Of a stretch of 64,000 nucleotides of DNA, positions 25,766 to 39,200 are shown in pieces. Both the position numbers and the translations under genes were made by a program. The notes under the pieces are model-generated. The model saw only the letters and a list, made by a program, of their open reading frames with translations. It had not been told where the DNA came from and did not search any database. This DNA is from Axinella damicornis (lineage: Eukaryota > Porifera > Demospongiae > Axinellida > Axinellidae), in NCBI GenBank assembly GCA_963931865.1, contig OZ007509.1:6960882-7024881 (forward strand). Reading direction: 5' to 3'. Position 1 is the stretch's first letter, and every line of letters begins with the position of its first letter.

Positions 25766-27114
25766 CTGATTAAGCCACTAAGCTATTAGAAGTGAGACGA
25801 ATATTAGTACATTTGGATATTCGTCCATTTGAACGAAGGTTCGCATTCAATTCTTTCGCTCGTTGCGACCACACCTACAAATTTTTGGTGCATGCGCAAT
25901 ACCATTGCACGTGCTAATTCCATGTGAAAATGGTGACTGGCTACAGTAAATCAGGCATGTGGAAACACTTCACTAAGATGACGAAGAAGAAAGTAGTAAT
26001 GTCAATTGCAAGGGCGCATCGAGCAGCTGAAGGCGGCGAGAGGGCATGCAACTTCCTATAGTGCACGTATAGACGGCATAGTGCTGAGTGTTACTAAAAA
26101 TAACGTTTCTGGTTAAGCACATGAAATTGCGTTCATGGTACGGTTACGGACGTTCGACGGAACTTTTTCCCGTGCAAGGAAGATGAGTGCTACCGATGTC
26201 GGTATAGAAACGCCATCCAAGCGATCTCTAGCCCAAGTACTTCTTCTAGTCCAGGTACCTCTCCTACCAGTGTAGCAGGCCCAGATTCGGAGAAAGTATC
26301 GCCGGATGCAAGCCAACATTCGCCGCTCTCAACAACAGCTCGACATTTGCTGTTGCGTTAGTTGGAGGGAGGGAATGATAGCATCGAAAGGAGCTCACGC
26401 AAGGTAGCTAGGTCCTCGCCATAGACGAACGCTGCAGACGGAATGCCAGCCATCTCGTAAGTACAAAAGTGACCGCATAAGGAGCGTGCGTCTACGGTTC
26501 ACGTGCTTATACAGTCAAAATTTGAATTCTATATTTAGTAACACTCAGCATTTTGCCGTCTATGAACGTTGCATGCCCTCTCGCCACCTTCGGCGGCTCG
26601 ATGCGCCCTTGGTAATGTACATATGTATGTAGTAAGGAGGTCGCATACCACCAAGAGTTCATAACAATTGTTATGAACTCTTGATACCACGGAGGTACAT
26701 CATGTGCGATAATCTTCAGCGCTCACATCCAGATGTACGTATGCAAGAATCCGGGGGAGAAGCAGCAAACCTTCACAGCATTCAATGAATTTATTCGTGA
26801 TTTGTTCGTTTGAAGCTGTAAAATGTTTGAATCGGGAACTTCCCATTCATCCCACTACCATTATATAAGCTGCATATTATTGAAACATCCTGAGCGAGCC
26901 CCACACTGAAGTGATGTACATGTGTGTATGTGCTTGTACATGTATGCTTGTAATGTAGATTGTCTGTTGCTATGGTAACTACTGTTTCAGTTGCAGCGAC
27001 CATGTCCTCCCAAACATCTGTGTCCACACACACGCACACGCATGCACACGCACACACACACGCACGCACACACACACACATACACACATACGCGCGCACA
27101 CACACACATACGTG

Positions 27115-27173
<59 letters not shown>

Positions 27174-27183
27174 GCGCGCGTGT

Positions 27184-27221
<38 letters not shown>

Positions 27222-30200
27222 CTCTAGGTTGCCAAGCTTACCAAGGAAGGTTAGACGGAACTCTGCCATGAGGGATTTACTTCCTTGTTGGTTGGCATAT
27301 CAATCACTGCTGGCTATCGTCTACCAGTTCCCTCCCCCTCCTCCCTACCTCACCTATATCTCTCCCTCCCGCTGCCTTTCCTCCCTTCCCCACTCCACTG
27401 CCTTCCCTCCCCTCCCTTCTTCCCACCTCACCCTTTCCCTCCCCCCTCCCTCCTCCCCCTCCCCCTTGTCTCATTCCATTCTTCTCCCTTCCTCCCAACA
27501 GAAGAGCCTGATGAGGAATCAGAAGAGGAAGAGAACTCAATGGATGTCACTGGCTCATCTGTAGAATTGGACAAAGGTGAGCCTCTCCCAACTACATGTA
27601 TCATGGTACATGTATGTACCACAGTGGGGAGTGCACTGTTGTTCAAGCTCTGAACAGCTACTTAGAGAGTTTTACATTATTATTGCACATGTGGAAGGCA
27701 GTACAGGAGAATACTTGGTTCAAGGCTGGACAAACTGTGTTAATTTTTTCCTGTACTGCCTGACACGGGCAATACGTTATAGTTATACTGCCAGCTGCTG
27801 TGGTTTATCAGGAATACACGAGGCGGTTATTCAATTAGAGCCGAGGCTTCTAATTGAATAACAGCCGAGTATGTTCCTGATAAACCACAGCAGCTGGCAG
27901 TAGCCTCGTTCCCAGGCCTTTCCCCGTTTTTTTTCTGTTCTTCGGTTTCCGTTGACAATAATACACGGATGCGGAAGGGCGGCGAAAAACGCGGAAGGCC
28001 TGGTACGATTCATCACGTGAGTGACGTCAGGTGGACGCAAGGGTGGACGTAGGGGGGGCGGGGCCCTTAGTCGTTTCAGCGGATCCTGAAGGCTGTTCAT
28101 CATCCAGTCGGCTCGGTTCGAACGATCCGCGGCTAGTCGGGACTCGCAGACGATCTACACAACTTCTTGGGCGCTTTTAAAACTTATTTGCGGTTTTGCC
28201 ACACCCGGCAAAACCGCAAATAAGTTTTAAAAGCGCCCAAGAAGTTGTGTAGATCGTCTGCGAGTCCCGACTAGCCGTGGATCGTTCGAACCGAGCCGAC
28301 TGGATGATGAACAGCCTTCAGGATCCGCTGAAACGACTAAGGGCCCCGCCCCCCCTACGTCCACCTGACGTCACTCACGTGATGAATCGTACCAGGCCTT
28401 CCGCGTTTTTCGCCGCCCTTCCGCATCCTTGTCAACGGAAACCGAAGAACAGAAAAACAGGGTAGGCCTGGGAACGAGGCTAAGCTGGCAGTACAACTGG
28501 CTTGTACTACAGTGGCTTCTAAGTGCACTTGCTGAGTATACTGAAGTGGCTTCTGTGTACACTAAAATGTGCTGACAAGGGTGTATGGTAGTTATACGAC
28601 GGGGATGCAGGAAAACCCAGAACGGTCAGGAACGGAACGGAACGGAACGGAACGGAACCGGAAGTAATTATATGGCGATAATCAACTTCACATGTAGCAC
28701 TTACAGGCAGCTGCTGGAGGACTTTCTTGGGACATGGTATGGCCTGAACTGTCTCTATTGCGCTACTGGATCTGTACTTAGCGTTGCGTTTATGTAAGCA
28801 GAGCAGGGGGCGAGCCTCAAGGACAGTAGAATAATTAGTGCTCGATGCTCTTTGTAGTATAGATTACTTCGGCACTCGCTTGGCCCAGCTCTCTGACTTC
28901 CCTAGCACGTACCGCAACAAATGCCTCGTTCAGGTCATCCTCGAAATCGAGGTCGTTGCATGCTGCCAGCAGACTTGGACCCGCGCGGCTACCTCGCTAA
29001 AGCTTCGTGGCTTCAAAATACTGTGCAACCCAGCCAACTCGCGGGACTAAACTGTTCTCTGACTTCCCTGCAGGAGGCAATGGCTATTTTCACGATCCAA
29101 AGTACTGAGCAAAATTAGTTACTACTTCCGGTTCCGTTCCGTTCCGTTCCGTTCCTGACCGTTCCGGGTTTTCCTGCATCCCATAGGTAGTTATACGACA
29201 GGTATAACTTCCAATTAGTGGGTTACGCTATATAAACTGTGGTCGGCACCTTTCAACTATGTCATCCCTGTAGTACAAAGGAAAATGTACTGCAATATGA
29301 CTGACTGAAACTGTTTCAGTTAGTCATATTGCACAAGCATTACATGCCCCCAAGGTGTGAATTACACTCCTGGTAGGGGAAAATTGCTGACTAGATCGAC
29401 TGAGCATGGTCCTCACGTGACATGTGCATTAATTGGAATGAGTTGCAATACCTAGCTTGCGCTACCAGCGACTTGCAACCGGTTGCAATGGCTGCTACCA
29501 GGAGGGCGGTTGCCCATCATTACAAATGTGTCTTAAACTGTAAGACTCACACTGTGCATGTATGGAGTATATTGCACCAGGTTTGCATAACCTTTGACAT
29601 GCCATGGGGAATGTCTCAGAAGTCTCACTCTGAATGAACTATCTCTTTGACACCTATTCTCTCTCTAGCCAAGCAGAAGACCGTGAAATCACGTAGAGAA
29701 GAGGAAGAGGAGTCAGAGGATGTAGGTGAGGAGGATTCCGAGGATGACGACTCAGAGGAGGAAGAGGTAATGACAGTCATTGAATCATATCTGGTATCCC
29801 CTGTGGTACGGGAAGGGAAATATGAGCCATGATTCCACTGTATAGGCATCATGCGTCCAATCTTCGCTCAGTCCTATGGCGTTGTTTCATTGGTTCAATG
29901 TCACCAGTGTCTCTGAACTGCCCTTGGGGCCCTAGTGCAGATATGGATCGTGAGACTTTCAGCTTCGTGATGTCTAATCTGGCAATGTCCTTTGGACTTA
30001 TGAGCAGAAAAGGCGAGACGGGGGGCACCCAAAGGGTACAAGCAGCATGGGCGTGTCTGGGCTCCGATATAGAAAGGCCTTGGTTGGAAATGGGAGGGCC
30101 AGTTCTTTCTTTTTGGCATTAATGGACTTAGAAACAAGCTGTCTTGCTTTGTAGGGCCTCCATTTCCAGCATTCATGGCCCGTTTTTCAGCTACGGCAGG

Positions 30201-33200
30201 TTGCCATTTTCCAGGAGACTTGATTGCAAGTTCAATAATTGGTGGTTGTGGTTAGAGTCATGTTTCTGCTTAGGATGACTAAAATTACCTGTGGGAGCAA
30301 TTTCAAGCGAGGAAACAGAAGTTTAAGTGTTCAGAGATTTTGAGAAAGAATGTGGGAATGTGTCGAATCGTCGTTGTACTCACTACCAGCAAGTCAGTAA
30401 TCTCACTCATCCCTGTACTTGTACAGCATGGTAGTTATCTACAGTAGGTCACTCAACAAAGGAAGTAGGGTGATTTACAGTAGCAGTCAATAAAAAGTTT
30501 ACGTTCCGTTTACAAACAACGATCGTTCTATGGTCCGTTCCGTTCTTACGCAATCTGCCCGTACTACGGTTGCTGAGTCAGCAATTATCGCCGTCGCGAG
30601 TAAGCGGCCAAGTTCGTCGACTTTTATCTCCGGTTACAAGTAAGCTACAGACAAGGGACAAACGCCAGCGTATAGTTACAGTAGCAGTCAATAAAAAGTT
30701 TACGTTCCGTTTACAAACAACGATCGTTCTACGGTGAGAAACGGCTCAGAAAACGGTGTGAAATTATTGCTACGTCAGCGTTTATACGCACTGTTTTTAC
30801 GGTATACAAGCGTAGTAAAAACGTTTAACGCTTATAGCGATTGCAGCCTGTGTCCGACGCTGTTCTACCTGGGTTATGTTTTAGGCCCTGGATCTCTCTC
30901 CCTGCTGGTCTTTGTTCGATGTCCACAGCTTTCGCAGAACCGGAGATACTGTGGCAATGCGATCGATCGCTTCCGAAAACCCCGCCCACCAAGCGAAAGC
31001 TCTTGGAACTTGCACATCCTTCGAAAGGTTTGGCTGATTTTTAAATATGCCTTATTGGAAGGCCTTAACTATACGCTGGCGTTTGTCCCTTGTCTGTAGC
31101 TTACTTGTAACCGGAGATAAAAGTCGACGAACTTGGCCGCTTACTCGCGACGGCGATAATTGCTGACTCAGCAACCGTAGTACGGGCAGATTGCGTAACA
31201 ACGGAACGGACCGTAGAACGATCGTTGTTTGTAAACGGAACGTAAACTTTTTATTGACTGCTACTGTAAGGCCTTCCAATAAGGCATATTTAAAAATCAG
31301 CCAGACCTTTCGAAGGATGTGCAAGTTCCAAGAGCTTTCGCTTGGTGGGCGGGGTTTTTGGAAGCGATCGATCGCATTGCCACTGTATCTCCGGTTCTGC
31401 GAAAGCTGTGGACATCGAACAAAGACCACCATGGAGAGAGATCCAGGGCCTAAAACATAACCCAGGTAGAACAGCGTCGGACATAGGCTGCATCCGCTAT
31501 AAGGATTAAAAGTTTTTACTACGCTTGTATACCGTAAAAACGGTGCGTATAAACGCTGACGTAGCAATAATTTCACACCGTTTTCTGAGCCGTTTCTCAC
31601 CGTAGAACGATCGTTGTTTGTAAACGGAACGTAAACTTTTTATTGACTGCTACTGTAGGAATGAGACTCATGGTCTAGGCCGGTTGGCCAGTTTTGCTGG
31701 TCAATTTGAATTCAGTAGTGGACAACCAACTTGAAATTTGCAGTATCACTAGCTACCACCTGGTGCCATTCAGACCTAGCCTCGTTCCCAGGCCCGCACA
31801 CCACTTTCGGTTGCACGAAAGAACGCAGAGGGCCTGGTATGTTTCCTCACGTGCGTGACGTCGAGGGTAGAAAGGTGGTGGAAAGGACTTAGTTGAATGT
31901 GGGCGAACTGGGGCTCAGAACAGCAAGAAGAGCAAAGGTACGAGGTAACTTACCACACGTATCTAGCTAGCGGGGGTGACTGTCATACACACCAAGCGTT
32001 GAACGTGTAGTTGGTTGAACAATACACAAAATTTCGCTTTTTCGTTCTGAAAATTTTGGCCGCTTGTCGATTATGTAATGCCCACGTGGCGAAACATACC
32101 AGGCTCTCCCCGCTTTTCCGTACTGCAAGCGACGAAAAGCTGGGGGGGCCTGGGAATGAGGCTAATTCAGACCCACACTCATATCCCCACACACACACAC
32201 ACTCACAACCCCACACACATGCTCACCCTCCCCCCCCCCCCCCCCCCCCCATCCACACACATACACACTCATGCTTCCCAGGATTCCGAGGAGGAATCAG
32301 AAGAAGAATCTGAAGAAGAGGAGGAGGAAGTTAAGAAACCACCCTTCAAGAAACCCCAGGTGGGTGGGTGTTTGTGTGTGTGTGTGCGTGTGTGTGTGTG
32401 TTTGTTTGCATTTGCTGGGGTCCCAAGTTCAACTGGCCTTGTCTCATCTACCAGTTAATGGGTCCAGGTGGGACTTCGGGTGCCCACACCCAAAAAACTG
32501 GGAGGCATGGTCGGTCCTCCTGCGAGCCCTTAGCCTTGGCTCCAGGAGGTGGGGTTGCACTGGATCCAGGAGGTGGGGTTGCACTAGCTCACAGTGCCTA
32601 GTTAGCGCATAGGCAGCCTGGCTTCGCCAGGTGTGGGTGAAGAGAATTTGGTTTGTGTGTGTGTGTGTGGGTATGGGTGTGTGGGTGTTCATGTTCGTGT
32701 TCAAGGGGTGCATGGTCACTTCTATAAGAGCTGTACTTATGGCTACAACCGGGACATGAATTGTGACCATCCCGTCACCGCATGACCACACTGATAACTT
32801 GACCCTGCAAAGATCCACCGTGACAGTATGTTTTTTTGTAGTATACAGAGTAGTATGCTGAGCCTCTCCCATGCCACACCTCGATCCACCATGTGTGGGA
32901 TAGAACCCCGGTTGCAGCCATAAGTGCAACAGCACTTATTGGAGGAAGAGTGCATCGTCATTGCGGCAGAGGAGGAAGAGCGTGTAATGGCCGTAATTGC
33001 AAAACAGGCAGAATCCCCTTTGAGTGCTAAAAATAGAACATGAGATTGTACTAGCTTGTAGTTAGTAGCTAGCTGGGAGTTAAAGCACTCAATGCTCACA
33101 AGATGTACGGAACTATATATTCTTGGTCCTTATTAAGACATTTTACATTGGTACCCAAGCCTGACAGTCACCACTTACCTAGACTGCCCATTGTATACAT

Positions 33201-36200
33201 GTATTTATGTCCTAGTGCCTTCCAAACATTTGTGGGGTCCCCTGTTCAGTGTTTTGTTTAGAAAATTGTTCAGGAAGGGGGGGGGGGGGGGGGGCAACAT
33301 CATAGCATGGCAAGGTGGGAGACACGAGTTGCCTTGCATATCATATTCATAATACTGCCCCCCCCCAAATGAAACCCTGGTGTTGTGTTTTGCAGGTGAA
33401 TAACAGGCTGAAGGAAAAGCAAGGGAAAGCGATGCCTGGGGTGAGTTATATGGACTGTATTATAAGTTCTGGTCACCTGACCTCCTACCAATAGAGCTCT
33501 CAACTGGGTCACATGACCTTCCAAACACTGGGTGGCATGAAAGTGCAAACAATTGCTATGTGGTAGAAGCTTATGTGTGTCGTTATGACATACAGCATTT
33601 AACGATGATGGACGCATATATGCATCCTGGCTATGGTTAAGCAAGGCAAATACAGCATAGTGCCAAATTTTCGGGGTACAAAATTTCCGTGCATTGGCCT
33701 TTCGCAGAGATGGTTTTGGGGATTCTGGTTAGCCATGCCCATTCTGAGGATATAACCGTTTAATGGTTGTGACACATGTTGGGAGTAGGTTAAGATGGCT
33801 ACCAAAGCATGCGGCACTGAGGCGGTTGTCTCATTTGCCAGACGCTCTGGCTGCCGAGACTAGTTCATTTTTTCCACGTGCACCAAGACAGCTGGGATGC
33901 AGCTATCAGGGAACAGTAATACCTTGCAAGAGAGAGCCTGTGAACTTCGAAAATTGTTCACCTCAAAACTTCAACTGTTGTATCTGGTCTGTTGTTAGGT
34001 TTGCCCCCCCCCCCCCCCCCCCCCCATACAAGCATCCAGTTTTGCTTTCAAAGGACGGGCCATTCCCAGCTCCATTCATTGATCACTCGCAGTGTGCAAA
34101 TACGGAGGGGATGGGGGATGGCCTGGGATGTCTGGCTACATGCAGGTAGACAGAGAGTAGATACACAGAGGCAGTGATCAGCAATGTTTTTTTTAGGCGA
34201 GTCCAGTGTTGAGAACCCTGACTAACCTGTTTTGAGCCTGTTGTGCCTTTCCAATGAATGGTGTGTAGAAGCCCTTCCTGTATTGTCCATCTTGTGGCTG
34301 GATACCAGAACATTCGCAAAGCAGGATCAGTGCCATTCGTTGTTCGGGGACTTGTCAAATGCAAAATGGAAATTATCGTTATTTGTTGAAATCCCTGATG
34401 TGACTGCCCAAAGGCAGTGCAAGTTGAGAAGCATCAAGTCTACTCTGGTCGCCATACATGTAGCTCTGGCTCGAAGTGCAATTGGGATAGTCTCGGTCCC
34501 AGACTGCTTTTAGTATCGCGCACGGGGAACTAGAAGCGATGCACACGCTGGATAAACGGTCCGGGAATGAGACTACAATTGGGATAGCTAACTTGCTCAC
34601 ATGTTTGATTATGCACAATAATGATGGGTGGGGTCAAAGGCAGGGTCAATGAGCTCATCAATGATTAACCCTTTGCCTGAAATTTCTGGAAAGAACACTG
34701 CTGAATATGATGGCGAATGTCATCACTGGTCAGTAAAGATTTAACCACTGAGTGTGCAATCCATCACTGATGAAGTGTTCATGTTGTCCGTTGGTTACAG
34801 AGGAGCAACAAGTTGACGGTGAAGACTCCCCAGCCTAGCAAACCACTGGCGTCCAAGCTAGCAGCAAAAGGCTCCCAGTCTCTACCATCCACTGTAAGTA
34901 CCCAGCATGAGTACTGATGGTACACGGAGGTAGTTTTTGTCGTCAATGACAATTGTTTGCATCACATCCTAGTAACAATTGAGATACCACACCAGAGTTC
35001 ATTTTAGCCGACTATACACATTGGAGTCATGTTTGTAGCTAGGCCCTCTCACCCCAGCATTTGTCGCTTGCTGTACTAACGCGGGGGAAGGCCTGGTAAA
35101 ACTCATCACGTGCAAGTGACGTAGTGGACGTAATCTGGACATATGCATATGGAGGAGTGGCACATTTCCAAGTAGACCGCAAGGCCATGTTTAAAGTGCG
35201 AGCTGTGCGCCTCAACCACCTACATCGGACTAGCGTTCTACAGCAACTGAGCGGTCAACAACGGGCAATGTTGGCGACATTTCTCAGGTTCAGAAAGCTG
35301 CCCCACAGCCGTGCCAGAGTCTGAAGCCAGGAAATACAGCCACATTTTTGAGTTCAAACGTCCAACTGTTGGGTACCTGCAGTGATGAAGTGTGGTTGAA
35401 AATTTCTAAGTCTGGGCTGTATAAACAGCAGCTAGACTATAACACGTGTATACGGTGCTGCCAGAACTGGCTTAAAGACAGCCTTGCAGTTTACTCGGTA
35501 ATGTGCCACTCCCCCATACGTTTAGATTACGTCCACTACGTCACTTGCACGTGACGAGTTTTACCAGGCCTTCCCCCGCGTTAGTATTTTTTTGATTTGC
35601 CTATAATTTCCAGTCATCAGTAAGAGCTCCCGTAGCCCCTCCCCCCCAACCTGGCTACGGACCTGATCCATTCAACTGAGCCAATTATTGGTGCGAGCCT
35701 AATTCACTCACTATACATGGAACAAAGCATCTGGTAGCCCAAGTATGACTGAAAGATGCAATCTACTCCACATGTACTTTTTCTGTACTAACTTGGACTG
35801 GTAGCTTTCCTGTCTGTGTACACCACTATTTCTCTATCCTTTCAGCGAAAGATGGCTGCTAAGAAACAGGCCAAGGTAAGTCACCAAGCTGACAGCTGGC
35901 CCCATGCATCACTCTGTAATATGATAATATGAAACAGTGGTTAATTATAAGGATTTGAATCTCGAATCCTCTGACGACTGAATCATGCTCCGTCTCTGCC
36001 ACTCCAGCACTGCTGGTAATTTAACCCTCTCTGCTATTATGCCCGTGGTACTACACTCCACCACATGACATGTATGTAGTTAGGCTGCAGCAAAGTGGAT
36101 CTAGTGACGCCCCTAGGAAATTAGTAGGAATTATGATCTCAGCTTGGCCTGGAACACAGGAACACAGAACAAGAACCAGTCGTGCCCAGCAAAACACTTG

Positions 36201-39200
36201 CATACCCAGTAATTTCACTTACGTATGTACCCTGTGCACCGTTTCGGAAACACTGAATTCACACTGTGCTTTATTTGGAACAGACATGACAACATCGTTG
36301 GGCCTATTTCGGAACCTTTTCGCTGTAACTGCCAAATAAGTTGATGGCTGATGCACGTACAGTCTGACACACTGACTGACTGACCTGTCTGGCACACAAA
36401 CTTAAATTGTGGCTGCTCCACATTACACTGCAGCTGCCGTTGTACTTCTGTTCTGTGTTCCATTCCGTGTTCCTGCGTTCTAGCTTTCACATAACACCCC
36501 TCCGGCAGATATGTAGGTTCTGAAATATCCAATTCAGCAAGTGATTGTACTTTGATGTGTATGTGAGTATGTAAACCACCATGAGAAATGTCTTGTCTAA
36601 CAGTGGATAGCTCAGGGGATAAGGTACCAACAGCTTTACGCACAGCTGCAGTGCTTAGCCTCATTCCCAGGCTCTCGTTCTTGAAAGAGAGAATAGAGCC
36701 TGGTAACATTGGGGGGTCAAACCGTTGACTTCCGGCGTGTCATCATTCATGTGATAAATGAAGGACACTCCTACTTTTGTGGTAAATGTCGCACAGGTTA
36801 CAACTCAGTCACATGCTATTTGAAATATTGCTCTTCGTTCTCAAGGCATCCCCAGCTTTATAGAGATCTGAGACACTTCTTACAAGCAAACTGGACAATT
36901 TGCCTTGCGAACTGTCGATCCTGTAAGCGACGACGTACGATGAGCGAGCTGATCCCACAAATAAACCGCAGTGAACAGCGAGCTCAGACATGCAGTGGCC
37001 CTCTCGCACACCTGTCATCTGCCACCTTTGAGGGGTACTTTGTCCTCAACACTCATTTCTGAGTCTACAATTAGTCACATGTTCACATGTTTTCGACCTG
37101 CAATCTGATTGGTTCTGCCATAATCCTGGCGGCAGAAGTCCACGGTTTAACCCCCCTAATGTTACCAGGTTCTCTTCTCCCTTTAGAAAACGAGAGCCTG
37201 GGAATGAGGCTATAAGCAATGTTTAAGTGATGGTATGATGGTATGATTTGCTATGAACCATTTTGGGCCTGTAAAACATCCTGTGTAATTGGAGAGTGGG
37301 TGTGTCCCAACATCAGAGTACTGTTTGTTGCAGTAGCTGGGTCCCGGACTGGATTGGCTACTAAGCGAGATTTAAACTGATGTTCCATAATGCTACAGAT
37401 TTCTGTCGAGGGGTTGCTGCCAATGTTAGAAGCCTTGCCAATGCTAAGAAGCCTTATAATGATACGTTGCACACTTGAAGTCGTCCCATGATGTCATTCC
37501 TCCATGTTTATGGTTAGGAAGCTCTCAGGAAGCTAATATTAACTTCATGCACGTGCATGCACAGCAAGGGTAGAGTGATTGCACTGTCAGTAACGTGTAT
37601 GTATGTGTACGGTCACGAAACTGAGCAGTTTGAGCGAATTAGGAAAGCTTTCGGCCTTTTTTTAAATAAAGCAACAGATTGTATTAGCTTTAAGATTGCC
37701 CTAATCATCGAGCACAATTACCAACAGTCGATACCAGCCTATGATTATAGCACCAACAGTAGCATCACTTGGCTGGCTGACATTAACTAGTAGTGACGGT
37801 GAGCACACGAAGGATTTTGAGATTCCACCTCTCCACTGCCAAATATGCCATCACCACCTTTCTGAAGTTTCTGCTTGTACTTTTACACCAATAACTGTTC
37901 CCAATCTATCAGCTCTGCTACCTTTCGAGGTCCCAGCAGAGGTCCTCCTGTAAGTCTGTCTGTGTAAACAGGCTGTACCGGTAATCTGTATGTGTAAACA
38001 GGCTGTACCGGTAATCTTAGTAGCCGTAGACCACAGCATTCGCACACACACTCTGCAGCGACACATTCTTGCAGCAATTTATGTGTCACATTTAGCCATT
38101 TTTCTGAAATGATGCATTGCCTTGGAAAATAATTATTATGTTGGCGACGCAAATTAGGAGCGCCTGCAGTATCTCGGATCGTCTCCATGACAGTTGCTAC
38201 CTCTTGGATTAGAGGGCATGCCAAGTCTCGTGCTACCTGTTGCCCCCTTCCCATTTCCTCACCCCTCTCCCTCCCCCCCCCCCCCCCCCCCCCCTGCTTT
38301 CCCCTTCTTTCCCAGTTCTCCTCTTCCTCCTTCCACCTCTCCTCCTCCCTTCCTCCTCCCCTCCTTTTCCTTTCCCCTCTCCTAGCCCTTTTTCCCCTCT
38401 TCCCCTTCCCCCCTCTCCCTCCCGCTCCCCACGTATTATAATTGTCATCACATAGTCTATTGACTGATATAGCTTGCTGCATGTAGGAGATGAAGATCGT
38501 GCTTCAGTGTCGTCTGTGTTGTGTTCTTCAGATGAGAAAGCATGGAAAGAAGAGCCACTGAGATGCCTATGAACTTGGAGTCAGCATAATAACTAGTCCT
38601 GCACTTTTTCTGTCACTGAATGCCTTGCAATCACTGGAAATGTAGTACTGTACTGTGTATGAGATGCCTTGTGGATTGAGCTCCCTATATTTTGCTTTGT
38701 TGTATGCTAAGGATTTGGGATAACAGTCTTGTTGTATGAAGCCATAGAAGATGAAAGGGCCGAAGTGTGCTTTGTTTTCATCATGCGCATAGTGTGCTAT
38801 ATTTTCCACTGGACAATATATCACTGGAAAAAGCACTCCATAGATCTTGCCGCTTACGCTCGTGCACTATGCAAAATATTGCACGTGGGTGTGGTCTCGA
38901 GGCAAACAGCACTCGGCTTGGCCTCGTGCTATATCAGCCTCTCGACCACGCCCTTGTGCAATATTTCTCGTAGTGCACTCGCTGCGGTACTTTTACTAGT
39001 ATTTCTCGAGCAGAGGTTCATGTATGTTGACCTGTTACAATGATGTCTAGCTATGTATAGCAGGAGCTGGCCAAATTTCTGTAGTGAGTAATGTATGGAA
39101 GTTTACCTTGAGGCTTGTATTGGAGTGAGGGTATCCATGGTTACCATAATTATATTCATAATCCAGTACATAATATTGCACAATGAACAAATGATTCATC

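Noticed and set aside
30734..31600. Open frames of 121 and 182 codons on opposite strands starting with the same peptide
   Set aside because: They are the two arms of the inverted MITE copies; identical peptides on both strands follow from the palindrome.
37883..38482. 199-codon Gly/Arg/Glu-rich minus-strand frame
   Set aside because: Mostly a polypurine stretch complementary to a polypyrimidine tract; no conserved motif.
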